NCBI RefSeq assembly: GCF_000758705.1
Contig: NZ_CP009287.1
Coordinates: forward strand, 2,170,001 to 2,234,000
Direction: 5' to 3'
Source of the DNA: Paenibacillus graminis
GTDB taxonomy: Bacteria; Bacillota; Bacilli; Paenibacillales; Paenibacillaceae
Length of the DNA stretch: 64,000 nucleotides
Both the position numbers and the translations under genes were made by a program. Under the pieces are notes generated by a model. The model saw only the letters and a list, made by a program, of their open reading frames with translations. It had not been told where the DNA came from and did no database searches. How positions within the stretch are numbered: position 1 is the first letter of the stretch; every line of letters begins with the position of its first letter. This document shows, piece after piece, positions 1-9,800 of this stretch.

Positions 1-3000
1 CGGTTCATCCGATGGACACAGCGAAAGCAGTATAATGACTTCGCTCCTGTCTTTGAATACGGTTGGAGATATCGTGGAAATGCTGGCCGTCCGCGGAGAG
101 GGGAGCAGCGGTACCCGGACAGCTGCCGGTGACGAGAACACTATTGCAGTGGAGATTCCTGAAAATGAGCCTGAATTTCTTGAAATATTACATTCCCAAT
201 ATTTGTTTCTGATCACCTATTTGTCGGTAGCCAACCTGACCATAACTTCAGGGGTGCGCCTGCGGGGGAGACTGGATGCCGACAGCCTGCGGAAGTCGTG
301 GAGCGAGTTGATCCTCCGTCATCCTGTACTACGAGCCGTATTCATTACGGAGCCGGCGAACGCGAGCTTGAAGGGGTATCGTCTCCAATTGCTGAAGACT
401 GCAGTGCCGCCTGAAATTCCTGTCCTGGATATCAGACATCTGGATGAACAAGCAAGGCGCCGGTGGATCTCGGAAAGGTTCGAAGCCTCGCTGAATGAGA
501 AATTTGATATCACCCGCTGGCCGCTGCATTCTTTGTCAGTTATCCAAACGGCCGACCTGGAATACGAGCTGATTCTGGATATCAGCCATATGATCTCGGA
601 CGGTCTGGGCAACCAGCAGATTCTGAGAGAAATTATGGAGATTTACGGGGCGGAATCGCACAACAAAGCAGCCAAGCTGAGGCCCGCGCTGCCAGCTGTG
701 GAATATAACCGCATTGTATCTGAAATCAATGCCTGGAATGCTCCGGGAGAGATGGAGGCGCTGGACCGGTACTTGCAGCAGCAGGGCCGTGGAGCCTACT
801 TCTTTAACCCCTTCGGGGCAAGCCGCAAGGCAAATGCGGCAGGTGCTGCCGGAGCTGTGATTCATTCCCGCAAATACTGGATCGGCGAGGACACAACAGC
901 ACGGCTGATTGCCTCTACCAAGACCTGGCGGACCTCACTGTTCATTCTTCTGGTCAGCGCATATCTGAAGACGATCAAGCAGCAGGGGGAAGAACGGAAT
1001 CGGATTATTCTGAATCTTCCGACAAGCGGCAGGCTGTATCCCCACACGGATGCTTCAGAAGTGCTAAGCGCCTTTGCCCAAAATCTTGCACTCAGCTTCA
1101 CTTGCGAAGATGTAAATGAAGAATGGGAATCACTAATTAACAGAACACATGAAGAATTCACCAACAAATTATCCTCAGGCATAGACAGGGCGCAGACCTA
1201 CAGAGCTGCGCAGTATGCTAAAGACACGATCCATCTGCAGAACGGCGTTATGCCGGAAGCGGTGGCCTCCATGATCCGCTCCACATTGAAATCTAACCTA
1301 TATCTTTCATTCGTAGGCAATACATCCATACACACGCAATACGGGGATTACGAAGTTTATGATTATGAGGCTTTTACAGGAACCAACCCGGGAACGATTG
1401 ACTGCCTGGCTGAATTGTTTCAGGGTCGGCTGATGATTACGGCCAACTATGACAGCACCTTTTTTGATGATGATTATATCGGGGAGCATATGGACAGGTT
1501 CATGGACAACCTCAGTCAGCTTGCCGGTATGGAACCTGTGGTCAAGCCGGTGCTTGCCGCAGCAGACAGTGAAGAGCCGAATAACGCGGAAATAAGAGAA
1601 CGGCTGTACGGAATGGCCCAGGATATTTGCGGAACGGCGTTTGATGAGAATGCTCTGTTCAAGGATATGGAGGCAGAACTCGGGTTGGATTCCCTGCAGC
1701 GCATCCGGCTGATTACCAGGCTGGGCAAAGTATTCGGGCATGCCGACAAGGCGGCATTGCTGGAATGCAGGACCTTTAATGAAATTATTACCCATATTAC
1801 ACATGTAAATAATGCGGTTGAACTTGCAGGCCGGGACTCTGCTGCTGCAGAAATTCCCTATTTGCATATTTCCAGGCAGTGCAAGGCAACTCCCGATGCG
1901 GTTGCGATATTGGACGGCACCGGGGAGGTTACCTACCGCGAGCTGGACGAGCAGTCTAACCGGCTTGCGCATTATTTAATTTCACAAGGGGTGCGTTCCC
2001 AGAGCCTGGTCGGCATTCTAACGCTCCCGGGCCGTCTTATGCTGACGGGGATTTTGGGGATTTTGAAAGCGGGAGCGGCTTATGTGCCGCTTGATCCGAT
2101 GTATCCGGCTGACCGGATCGAATATATTGCGGAGCATGCACAGCTCAGTGTCCTGCTCACAGAGCAGTCCCTGCAAAAGCAGGCAGATCCTATAGTACGG
2201 GAGAGCCCTTCCATCCGGAAAGTGGTCTATCTTGATGAAGGATATGAAGCCCACGGCGATTTTGAACAGACGGGAACGGAAGTATGGCAGAAATGCTCCG
2301 CCAGTGATCTGCGGGTAGACACCGCCCCCCATGATCTGATGGTTGTTCTGTATACATCGGGATCAACCGGGAAGCCCAAGGGGGTCATGCTGAATCACCG
2401 CGGCTATATGAACCGGCTGGAATGGCACCAGCAGACCTTCAATCTTCAGCTTGGCGAACGTGTAGCCCAGAAGACCTCCTGCTGCTTCGATATTTCCGTG
2501 TGGGAGCTGCTGTGGCCGCTGATGTACGGCGGAACGGTATGCCCCGTAAGACAGGAAATTGTCAAGAATCCCTGGAGCCTGGCCCGGTGGATGACGGACA
2601 CCCGAATCAACGTCATGCATTTCGTGCCTTCCCTGTTCGGTGAATTTGTAAATTCATTGGAGGATGAGAACTATACATTTCCTGCGCTTCGCTGGCTGAT
2701 TTTCAGTGGAGAGGGGCTGCCGCTGAGCCCGGTGCAGCAATGGATGGACCGCTATGGAAATAAGACGAAGCTGGCTAATCTGTATGGTCCTACCGAGGCT
2801 TCTATCGATGTTACTTACCACATCATTTCACAGCGGCCGGGTTCAGCAGGGGAGATGAGCATTCCCATCGGCAAGCCGATTCCCGGCGTGTATATCAAAA
2901 ATCTGGATGAGCACATGCATGAAGTGCCCGTGGGTGAACTTGGCGAACTGTGGATCGGCGGCATTCAACTGGCCAAAGGCTATCTGTACAACCCGGAAAA

Positions 3001-5599
3001 AACCCGCGAAGCCTTCCATCCCAACCCGTTTCCGGAGATTCCGGGAGAATTTATCTACCGCACAGGTGATTTGACAGTTAGCAAGGCGGACGGAAGCTAT
3101 GAGTACCATGGACGCATCGACAACCAGGTGAAGCTCCGCGGTTTCCGGGTCGAACTGGGCGAAATTGAAGCTGTGCTGGGCAGTCATGACCAGGTTGCTG
3201 AGGTGGCGGTGATTGTCACCCAGCCCGCGCCCGGACAACAGCTGCTGCTTGCCTGCCTGGCAGGCAAACAGGTGCCCGACCAGGAGATTAAAGACTTCGC
3301 CGTCCGCAAGCTTCCGTACTATATGATTCCCCACCGGCTGGAATGGCTGCCCAGACTGCCCAAGAATCCAAACGGCAAGCTGGACCGCAAGGCGCTGAGT
3401 GTTATGTTCAGCGGGACGGGGCAAGCGCCCCAAGCGTCCCAAGCATCTCAGGCGCCTCAAGCCTCGAAGCTCCTGGTTCCTCCGGCGGAGAATGAGCCGC
3501 TGGGCCTAGGGGATACGCTCCCGCTTGCTCCGGCGCAGAGCTGGCTGATGAATTATTTCGAAGATCCTTACTGCTGGGCGGGCTATACCCGCTTCCTATA
3601 CAAGCAGCCGCTGGATTTACAGCAATTCAAGCAGGCTGCCATGATGCTGAACCGGCGCCATGACGCGCTGAGAAGCATTCTGGAGCGGAAGGATAACGGC
3701 TTTGAACAAAGGTTCCTGCAAGGAGAGCTGGGGACCAATGTGGATTTCTATGATGGAAGCCATATGGAGGAAGCCGAAAGAAATGAAGAAATTGGGGTGA
3801 TTCTGACGGAAGCGGTTCATGGGTTCCGGGTGGACCAATGGCCGTTATGGCGGATTATTGTCATTCAGGTATCGGAAGCGGTCTATGATATTGCAGCAGT
3901 CGGGCATCACCTGATTTCAGATGTGGTCACGAATCAGCTGCTGCTGCAGGAAATCTGGCAGATTTACGCTTCACTGAGTCCGGGAGCCCGGCACATAAGC
4001 TTGCCCGATGCCAAGCCGTTTGCCGATTTTGTCCGCGCGGTCCAGGAGAAGAAAAGAATCCACGGGAAAGAGTACGCAGGCTACTGGTCCACACATTTCC
4101 CTCCTGAATCTGTGTGCAGGCTGCCGGCAGATTTCATCAAGGGACCCAATGACGAGCAGTCTGCTGCGACCCAGCGCTTCACTTTTGACCGGGAGCAGAC
4201 CTCACTGCTTCTGACCAGAGCCAAGAAGCATTTCAACAGCAATGTATATCCGATTTTGCTGGCCCCTCTATATAAGGAGATGAGCGTTTTTTTCGGACAG
4301 CCGGAGGTGGTTGTGAGCCATCGGGTGCACGGAAGAGAATTGGGCAGCGGACAGAATTTCATGCAAACACCGGGCAACTTTGCTGTGAATTTTCCGCTGG
4401 GCATAAATGTGGAGAAGGACAGCCAATGGAGCACTCTGATCTCCAGCATCCGTAAAGGTCTCGAAAATGTGCCGCTTGGCGGAGTGAGCTATGATCTGGT
4501 ATCCGAGAGTCTGCCGCGCTACATGTACCCGGATGTGAAGCTGACCCCAATCCGGGCGAACTATCTCGGCAACCGGGATGCCCCCCGCCTGCCGGGCCTG
4601 GAATTTTCCAGAGAAGGCATGGACCGCAGATTTTCACTGCCGGGTCAAAAACGGATATCGGTCATTGAATTCTTTTTCTCCATTGAAGAAGGGAAGCTGA
4701 CCGTTGAGATCGAGTACTCCGCCAATCTTTATGCTGCTGCTACGATCCAGGGGCTGGCTGAGCAGTATATGGAGCAAGCACTTGAGCTTCTGGCGTCCAT
4801 TCAGGATACCCCGGCACTGCCCCCGGCTCCCAGAGCAGGACTGCTGGCACATAAAGTAGCGGTCATAACGGGCGGCAGCAGAGGCATCGGACGGAGCATA
4901 GCCTTGTCCATGGCCGGTGAAGGGGCCGACATTGTGCTGGTATCCAGATCCGGACAGCAGCTTCAGGAGACTGCAGATGAAATCCGCCGGCTCGGGGTGA
5001 AGGTTATGTCCGTATCCGCCGATGTGAGTGACGCTCCAAGCGTCAATAAGGCGGTTGAACAGATTATTGAACGCTTCGGCCAGATCGATATTCTTGTCAA
5101 CGGTGCCGGAATTACCGGCATGGCGGCGATGGCCGACATGAGTCCGGGGGTGTGGGAGTCGATCATTCAGGTGAATCTGCTTGGAACCTATCATTTCTGC
5201 TACGCGGTGATCCCTTATCTGATCAGGCAAAATCAGGGCAAAATCATCAACATCGGCTCGGATTCCTCATTTATCGGCTATCCGATGATGAGCGCCTATG
5301 CGGCATCCAAGCACGGGGTGCTTGGACTGACCCGTGCACTGTCAGAAGAGCTGAAGAACAGCAACATTCAGGTGAATGCTGTGTGCCCGGCGCTCGTGGA
5401 CACCGGCATGGCACCGGCGGCTTTCAAGGGGCGGGCGATTCCTCCGTCCGGGGTTGCGGACTCGGTGGTGTTCCTGGCCTCTCCGCGTGCGGATTATATT
5501 ACCGGCGAGGCTGTACAGATCAACGGCAAACAAGATATGCACTGGTTCGGGGCACAGCAGATGCAGCTGCTTCAGGCCGTTCAGCGCAGACAGCCGTAA
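1..5599 (+). CDS. NRPS, 5'-truncated: (ACP end)-C-PCP-A-C-SDR
   Basis: Part of a non-ribosomal peptide synthetase that condenses carrier-bound acyl or aminoacyl groups. The frame is open from base 2 to the first ATG at 35, and the residues there resemble the last helix of a carrier domain, so the true start lies outside the window. Numbering from ATG 35: condensation domain about 50-500 with SHMISDG, keeping the second catalytic His (about 184); carrier domain with GLDSL, Ser about 552; adenylation domain about 607-1130 with YTSGSTGKPKG (about 771) and NGKLDRK near the end; second condensation domain about 1160-1590 with HHLISDV (about 1290); FabG-like short-chain reductase about 1605-1854 with GGSRGIG and YAASK. 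The carrier precedes the A domain and none follows it. No thioesterase is present. The A-domain pocket reads like a serine code. It is the first gene of a tight operon with the exporter, PKS and nitroreductase. The family assignment is secure; the product is unknown. Confidence 0.93.
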   Translation, partial: GSSDGHSESSIMTSLLSLNTVGDIVEMLAVRGEGSSGTRTAAGDENTIAVEIPENEPEFLEILHSQYLFLITYLSVANLTITSGVRLRGRLDADSLRKSWSELILRHPVLRAVFITEPANASLKGYRLQLLKTAVPPEIPVLDIRHLDEQARRRWISERFEASLNEKFDITRWPLHSLSVIQTADLEYELILDISHMISDGLGNQQILREIMEIYGAESHNKAAKLRPALPAVEYNRIVSEINAWNAPGEMEALDRYLQQQGRGAYFFNPFGASRKANAAGAAGAVIHSRKYWIGEDTTARLIASTKTWRTSLFILLVSAYLKTIKQQGEERNRIILNLPTSGRLYPHTDASEVLSAFAQNLALSFTCEDVNEEWESLINRTHEEFTNKLSSGIDRAQTYRAAQYAKDTIHLQNGVMPEAVASMIRSTLKSNLYLSFVGNTSIHTQYGDYEVYDYEAFTGTNPGTIDCLAELFQGRLMITANYDSTFFDDDYIGEHMDRFMDNLSQLAGMEPVVKPVLAAADSEEPNNAEIRERLYGMAQDICGTAFDENALFKDMEAELGLDSLQRIRLITRLGKVFGHADKAALLECRTFNEIITHITHVNNAVELAGRDSAAAEIPYLHISRQCKATPDAVAILDGTGEVTYRELDEQSNRLAHYLISQGVRSQSLVGILTLPGRLMLTGILGILKAGAAYVPLDPMYPADRIEYIAEHAQLSVLLTEQSLQKQADPIVRESPSIRKVVYLDEGYEAHGDFEQTGTEVWQKCSASDLRVDTAPHDLMVVLYTSGSTGKPKGVMLNHRGYMNRLEWHQQTFNLQLGERVAQKTSCCFDISVWELLWPLMYGGTVCPVRQEIVKNPWSLARWMTDTRINVMHFVPSLFGEFVNSLEDENYTFPALRWLIFSGEGLPLSPVQQWMDRYGNKTKLANLYGPTEASIDVTYHIISQRPGSAGEMSIPIGKPIPGVYIKNLDEHMHEVPVGELGELWIGGIQLAKGYLYNPEKTREAFHPNPFPEIPGEFIYRTGDLTVSKADGSYEYHGRIDNQVKLRGFRVELGEIEAVLGSHDQVAEVAVIVTQPAPGQQLLLACLAGKQVPDQEIKDFAVRKLPYYMIPHRLEWLPRLPKNPNGKLDRKALSVMFSGTGQAPQASQASQAPQASKLLVPPAENEPLGLGDTLPLAPAQSWLMNYFEDPYCWAGYTRFLYKQPLDLQQFKQAAMMLNRRHDALRSILERKDNGFEQRFLQGELGTNVDFYDGSHMEEAERNEEIGVILTEAVHGFRVDQWPLWRIIVIQVSEAVYDIAAVGHHLISDVVTNQLLLQEIWQIYASLSPGARHISLPDAKPFADFVRAVQEKKRIHGKEYAGYWSTHFPPESVCRLPADFIKGPNDEQSAATQRFTFDREQTSLLLTRAKKHFNSNVYPILLAPLYKEMSVFFGQPEVVVSHRVHGRELGSGQNFMQTPGNFAVNFPLGINVEKDSQWSTLISSIRKGLENVPLGGVSYDLVSESLPRYMYPDVKLTPIRANYLGNRDAPRLPGLEFSREGMDRRFSLPGQKRISVIEFFFSIEEGKLTVEIEYSANLYAAATIQGLAEQYMEQALELLASIQDTPALPPAPRAGLLAHKVAVITGGSRGIGRSIALSMAGEGADIVLVSRSGQQLQETADEIRRLGVKVMSVSADVSDAPSVNKAVEQIIERFGQIDILVNGAGITGMAAMADMSPGVWESIIQVNLLGTYHFCYAVIPYLIRQNQGKIINIGSDSSFIGYPMMSAYAASKHGVLGLTRALSEELKNSNIQVNAVCPALVDTGMAPAAFKGRAIPPSGVADSVVFLASPRADYITGEAVQINGKQDMHWFGAQQMQLLQAVQRRQP

Positions 5600-5612
5600 T
5601 GGGGGCGGTGTG

Positions 5613-6800
5613 ATGGAACTAAAGACGCACAAGCCAGGGAAGCTGGGGGACCTTTTTGGAGGCGGGAAAGCCGTTATTTACGGTATCGCACTTTTGGTAG
5701 GCACCTCCGTCGGTGTCATTAATCCGCTCTCCACCACTCACATGACGGCGAATCACGGGGAAGAAATATGGATAGGGGTGATCTCCTCCTCCTACTTTTT
5801 CTTCATGGCACTCGGTTCCATGGTTGCAGACAGAACGATGAGAGGTACTGATATGAAGCGGGTCATTACTTCAGGCCTGCTGCTTACGGCGGTCTGCTCG
5901 GCGCTCTTCCCGCTGTTCACCGCGAATGCAGTCTGGCTGTTTCTGATGTCACTTATGGGCATAGGCATCAGCTGCAACATGATGGGACTTCAGACGGCGC
6001 TCCACAGTCTCACGGATGAGAGAAGTCTGGGGATGGTCAGCGGAATGTACAGCCTGTGTTTTGCGCTTGGACTGATTGCCAGCTCTGCACTTGCGCCGCA
6101 GGTCTACGACCAGGTAGCCTGGCTGCCGTTTGCATTCAGCAGCTTCTGTCTCGTGCTTGCTTCTGCCGTTATCTATTTCAAGCTGCCGGGTGTACTGGTC
6201 ATTCCCGGGCGCTCGGGGGAAAAGGTGCTGTCCAGAATCAACCTGCCGCTGTTCGGTGCTTTTGTCTACGGGTTCGGCGAAACGATTGTAGTGGCCTTAT
6301 ATCCCCTGTATCTGATCCGTGAGCATGTTGCCGTTGCCCAGACGGGGTATGGATTAAGCATCTTTGCTGTCGGCAGCATCCTCGGCTTGCTGCCGGTCAC
6401 CTATCTGGCTGACCGGATCGGATGCAAGAGATGCCTGATTTTATGTGTAGCTATCTCGATCTTTACCCTTCTGGGCATTGTGACTTCCGGCAGCATGCCT
6501 TTAAGACTGCTGTTCTCCTTTGCCTCCGGGTTCATCATCGGCCCCCTGTACCCGTTGGCGATGGCGCTTACGGCGCAGGAACTGACGCCAGGGGAGAGAG
6601 CCTCAGGGAACGCTTTGTTTACCACATTTTATGGCTTTGGATCAGCGGCGGGTCCGTTTTTATCCTCGGTAGCCATGAATGCATGGGGCAATCAGCATTT
6701 ATTCACTGTATGTGTGCTGCTGTTCTGCCTGTTCCTTGCCCATGCGGCAATAACCAGAAAAGGATCGAAAGTAAGGGTAACGAAGGAGGAAATATTGTGA
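5613..6800 (+). CDS. MFS exporter of the NRPS/PKS cluster
   Basis: A major facilitator superfamily permease of 395 residues, nearly all hydrophobic helices, with the usual two-half layout. A charged loop holding ADRTMRGTDMKR follows helix 2, and a second one holding ADRIGCKR sits at the matching place in the C-terminal half. This is the position of the MFS signature GxxxDRxGRR. ATG 5613 is chosen because it follows a GGGGGCGG ribosome site 13 bases after the NRPS stop; GTG 5610 is an in-frame alternative. The frame stays open further upstream, but that part lies inside the NRPS coding sequence. The stop overlaps the GTG start of the PKS by four bases (GTGA), so the two genes are translationally coupled. 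Its place between the synthetase genes suggests export of, or self-resistance to, the cluster product. The substrate is unknown. Confidence 0.85.
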   Translation: MELKTHKPGKLGDLFGGGKAVIYGIALLVGTSVGVINPLSTTHMTANHGEEIWIGVISSSYFFFMALGSMVADRTMRGTDMKRVITSGLLLTAVCSALFPLFTANAVWLFLMSLMGIGISCNMMGLQTALHSLTDERSLGMVSGMYSLCFALGLIASSALAPQVYDQVAWLPFAFSSFCLVLASAVIYFKLPGVLVIPGRSGEKVLSRINLPLFGAFVYGFGETIVVALYPLYLIREHVAVAQTGYGLSIFAVGSILGLLPVTYLADRIGCKRCLILCVAISIFTLLGIVTSGSMPLRLLFSFASGFIIGPLYPLAMALTAQELTPGERASGNALFTTFYGFGSAAGPFLSSVAMNAWGNQHLFTVCVLLFCLFLAHAAITRKGSKVRVTKEEIL

Positions 6801-9800
6801 GCAGTTCCAAACGGAAGAAATCAGAAACCAAGCTTTCCATCCTGAAGGGCGAAAGCATCACCGGCAGATTTACGGAAATGGGGAATCTGGCCAATGTGCT
6901 GATTCACGTGTCCGGCAATACAGACCGGGGCATTACCTTCCTGCAAAATGATAATTCAGAGTTCTTTCTCTCCTATCTGGCCCTCCTTGAAGGCGCAACC
7001 CGCCGTCTCGGCGGCCTGCAGGAGCAAGGTTTTGCACCAGGCCAGTATGCGCTTATTCTGCTGGAGGACAGCCGGGAATTCGTTCTTACGTTCTGGGCAT
7101 GCATCCTGGGCGGAATCATCCCCGTACCGGCCTCCTATCCTGCCTCTTCGAAGGTCATCAATACCTCCCTAAGCAAGCTGCAGGCGATATGGGAGGTCCT
7201 GGAACGGCCGCTGATCATCTCGGACCACAGCATCGCAGAGGCGAGGGATGAGATGGAGACCACGCTCGGCATCAGCGGCCTGCGGATTCTGGAAGCCGCA
7301 AAGCTGGATACAGCCGGGCGGGACGGAACCCATATGCTGGCCGGGGCGCATACTCCGGCGATGATTCAATTCAGCTCCGGGAGCACAAGTGTGCCGAAGG
7401 GAACCATTCTGACCCATGATAATCTGCTAACCAATATAGAATCGATTATCACCAGCTCAAGGATGTCAGAAGATGACCGTTCCCTTGGCTGGATGCCGTA
7501 TCACCACGACATGGGACTGATCGGCTTCCATCTGTCCACGGTGGCCTGCGGGATTAACCAGTTCAATATGACGCCGATGAAATTTGTAAAAAGGCCGACC
7601 CTGTGGCTGGATATGATCGACAAGCACCGGATCACCTTCACCGGCTGCCCGAATTTCGGGCTTCGTCTTGTCAGCAGCAGAGTGAAGGAAGAGCAGCTGA
7701 AATCCTGGGACCTAAGCTCGCTCCGGCTGCTCTATAACGGTGCCGAGCCTATATCGGTGAAGACCATGCGGGAGTTCATGGACAAATTCGTGCACAGCGG
7801 GCTAAAACGCAGTGCGATGTATCCTGTATATGGAATGGCGGAGGCCTGCCTGGCGGTCAGCTTCCCCCGGCCCGGCGAAGAGCCGCTGGTCCATTCCGTC
7901 AGCCGCGAGCGGCTGGTCGGTGAATCCCGGATTGAGGCCATCGGCGAGAACAACAGGCATGCCTCATTAATTGCTGATGAAGGCTACCCTGTGACGGGCA
8001 TGGAAATCCGGATCGTGGACGAGGCTTCGGGTGCAGTCGTTCCCCAAGGCACGGTGGGCGAAATTCAGATTCGCGGCCGCAATGTGACTTCGGGCTATAT
8101 CAATAACCCGGAGGCTACCGCGCGGTCATATCAGGACGGATGGCTGAAGACCGGCGACACCGGCGTTGTTCTGAACGGGCGCTTATCGGTAATCGGAAGA
8201 ATCAAAGACATCATTTTTGTCAACGGCCAGAATTTCTTTGCGCATGATATTGAAGCAGTAATGGAGGAGCTGGATGGGGTCGAACCGGGCAAGATTGCCG
8301 TGTGCGGCTGGCATGATGAACAGGAAGGACAAGAGAGAGTCGGGATCTTCTCAACGGTAAGGCTTAAGGAGCAGGAAATTAAGCCGTTCTATGCCAAGAT
8401 ACTCCGTCATGTGAACGAGGTCATCGGCATCGCTGTAGACTATGTGTCACTAATCCGCTCTATCCCCAAGACGACAAGCGGCAAAGTGCAGCGGTTCGTT
8501 CTTGTCGAGGCCTTCCGGAAGGGAGAGTTCCAGGACAAGTCGTATTCCGCCGCGTATTTCGCAGAGGAGACAAAGGAGGCTCACTCTCTCGAGGCACCGT
8601 CCCTGGAGGCACCGTCTCTGGAGGTACCGTCTCTGGAGGTACCGTCCCTAAAGGCACTGTTCCCAGTGGCGGCTCCCGGAGCCTTTCTGGACAAAATTCG
8701 CGGCGTTTGGGCTGAAGTGCTGGGCCGTCCGGCTGCAGCGATTCCGTATAACCAATCTTTCATGTCCATGGGAGGCACCTCGCTCAAGGCGATACAGATT
8801 CTGGGCGCTTTGGAGGACGAACTGCGCATTGAACTGAATCATGATCTGCTGATCAAATGCCGCACCATTGAGGAGATGGACAGCTATCTGGCCCGCAGAG
8901 TGAATACGGGCGGCAATCCGCCCTCTTCCGGGGAGCGGCAGTCCGCTGCCGTTCAGGACACCAACAGCGGCGATGCAGATATTGCTGTGATTGCGATGGC
9001 CTGCCGGTTCCCGGGTGCTTCAAGTCCGGAGGAATTCTGGAACAACCTGCTGCAGGGGAAGGATTCCATCCGTGAAGTGCCGCGGGACCGCTGGAATATT
9101 GACGATTATTACAGCCCCGCTCCGGAATTCGGCAAAATTTACTGCCGTAATGGCGGGTTCCTTGATAACCCTTATGGCTTTGACGCTGCTCTGTTCGGCA
9201 TCTCCGGGGATGAAGCGGCGGTGATGGACCCGCAGCAGCGGATCGTGATGGAGCTGGTATACGAACTGATTGAGCGGGCGGGATATTCAAGGCAGCAGAT
9301 GAACGGCAGGGATGTCGGACTGTTTGTCGGTGCGGGCGGCAATTCCTATTTCGAATATCACCTGAATACTTTGAACCGAATGAATCTTCAGAGCTTTGAC
9401 AGCTTCTCTATGCTGACGAGCGTGCAGCAGGAGCGTATTATGGAAGAATGGAAGCGGAAGCTGGGGGTTACGGGAACTCATCCCAACCTTCTGGTGGATA
9501 ATATCGTCAATATGATTCCGGCACGGACTTCCCAGGAATTTAACTTCAAAGGGCCAAGCATGGTGGTAGATACGGCCTGCTCCTCTTCCCTGGTCACGCT
9601 GCATCTGGCCGCAGCCTCGATCCGCAGGGGGGAATGCGGATCTGCCATTGCCGGTGGCATTCATCTTATGCTGACGCCGGCCTCCTATCAATATTTCAGC
9701 AGCGCCGAAGCCTTGTCCCCCACTGGCCGCAGCAGCGTGTTCGCGGCTGACGCAGACGGCTTCGTTCCGGGCGAGGGTGCCGGACTGGTGATGTTGAAAC

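Noticed and set aside
6422..6796. Upstream extension of the PKS frame by 125 residues
   Set aside because: It overlaps the MFS gene, lacks a ribosome site and adds non-homologous sequence. GTG 6797 has AAGGAGGA at ideal spacing and the FAAL homology begins there.
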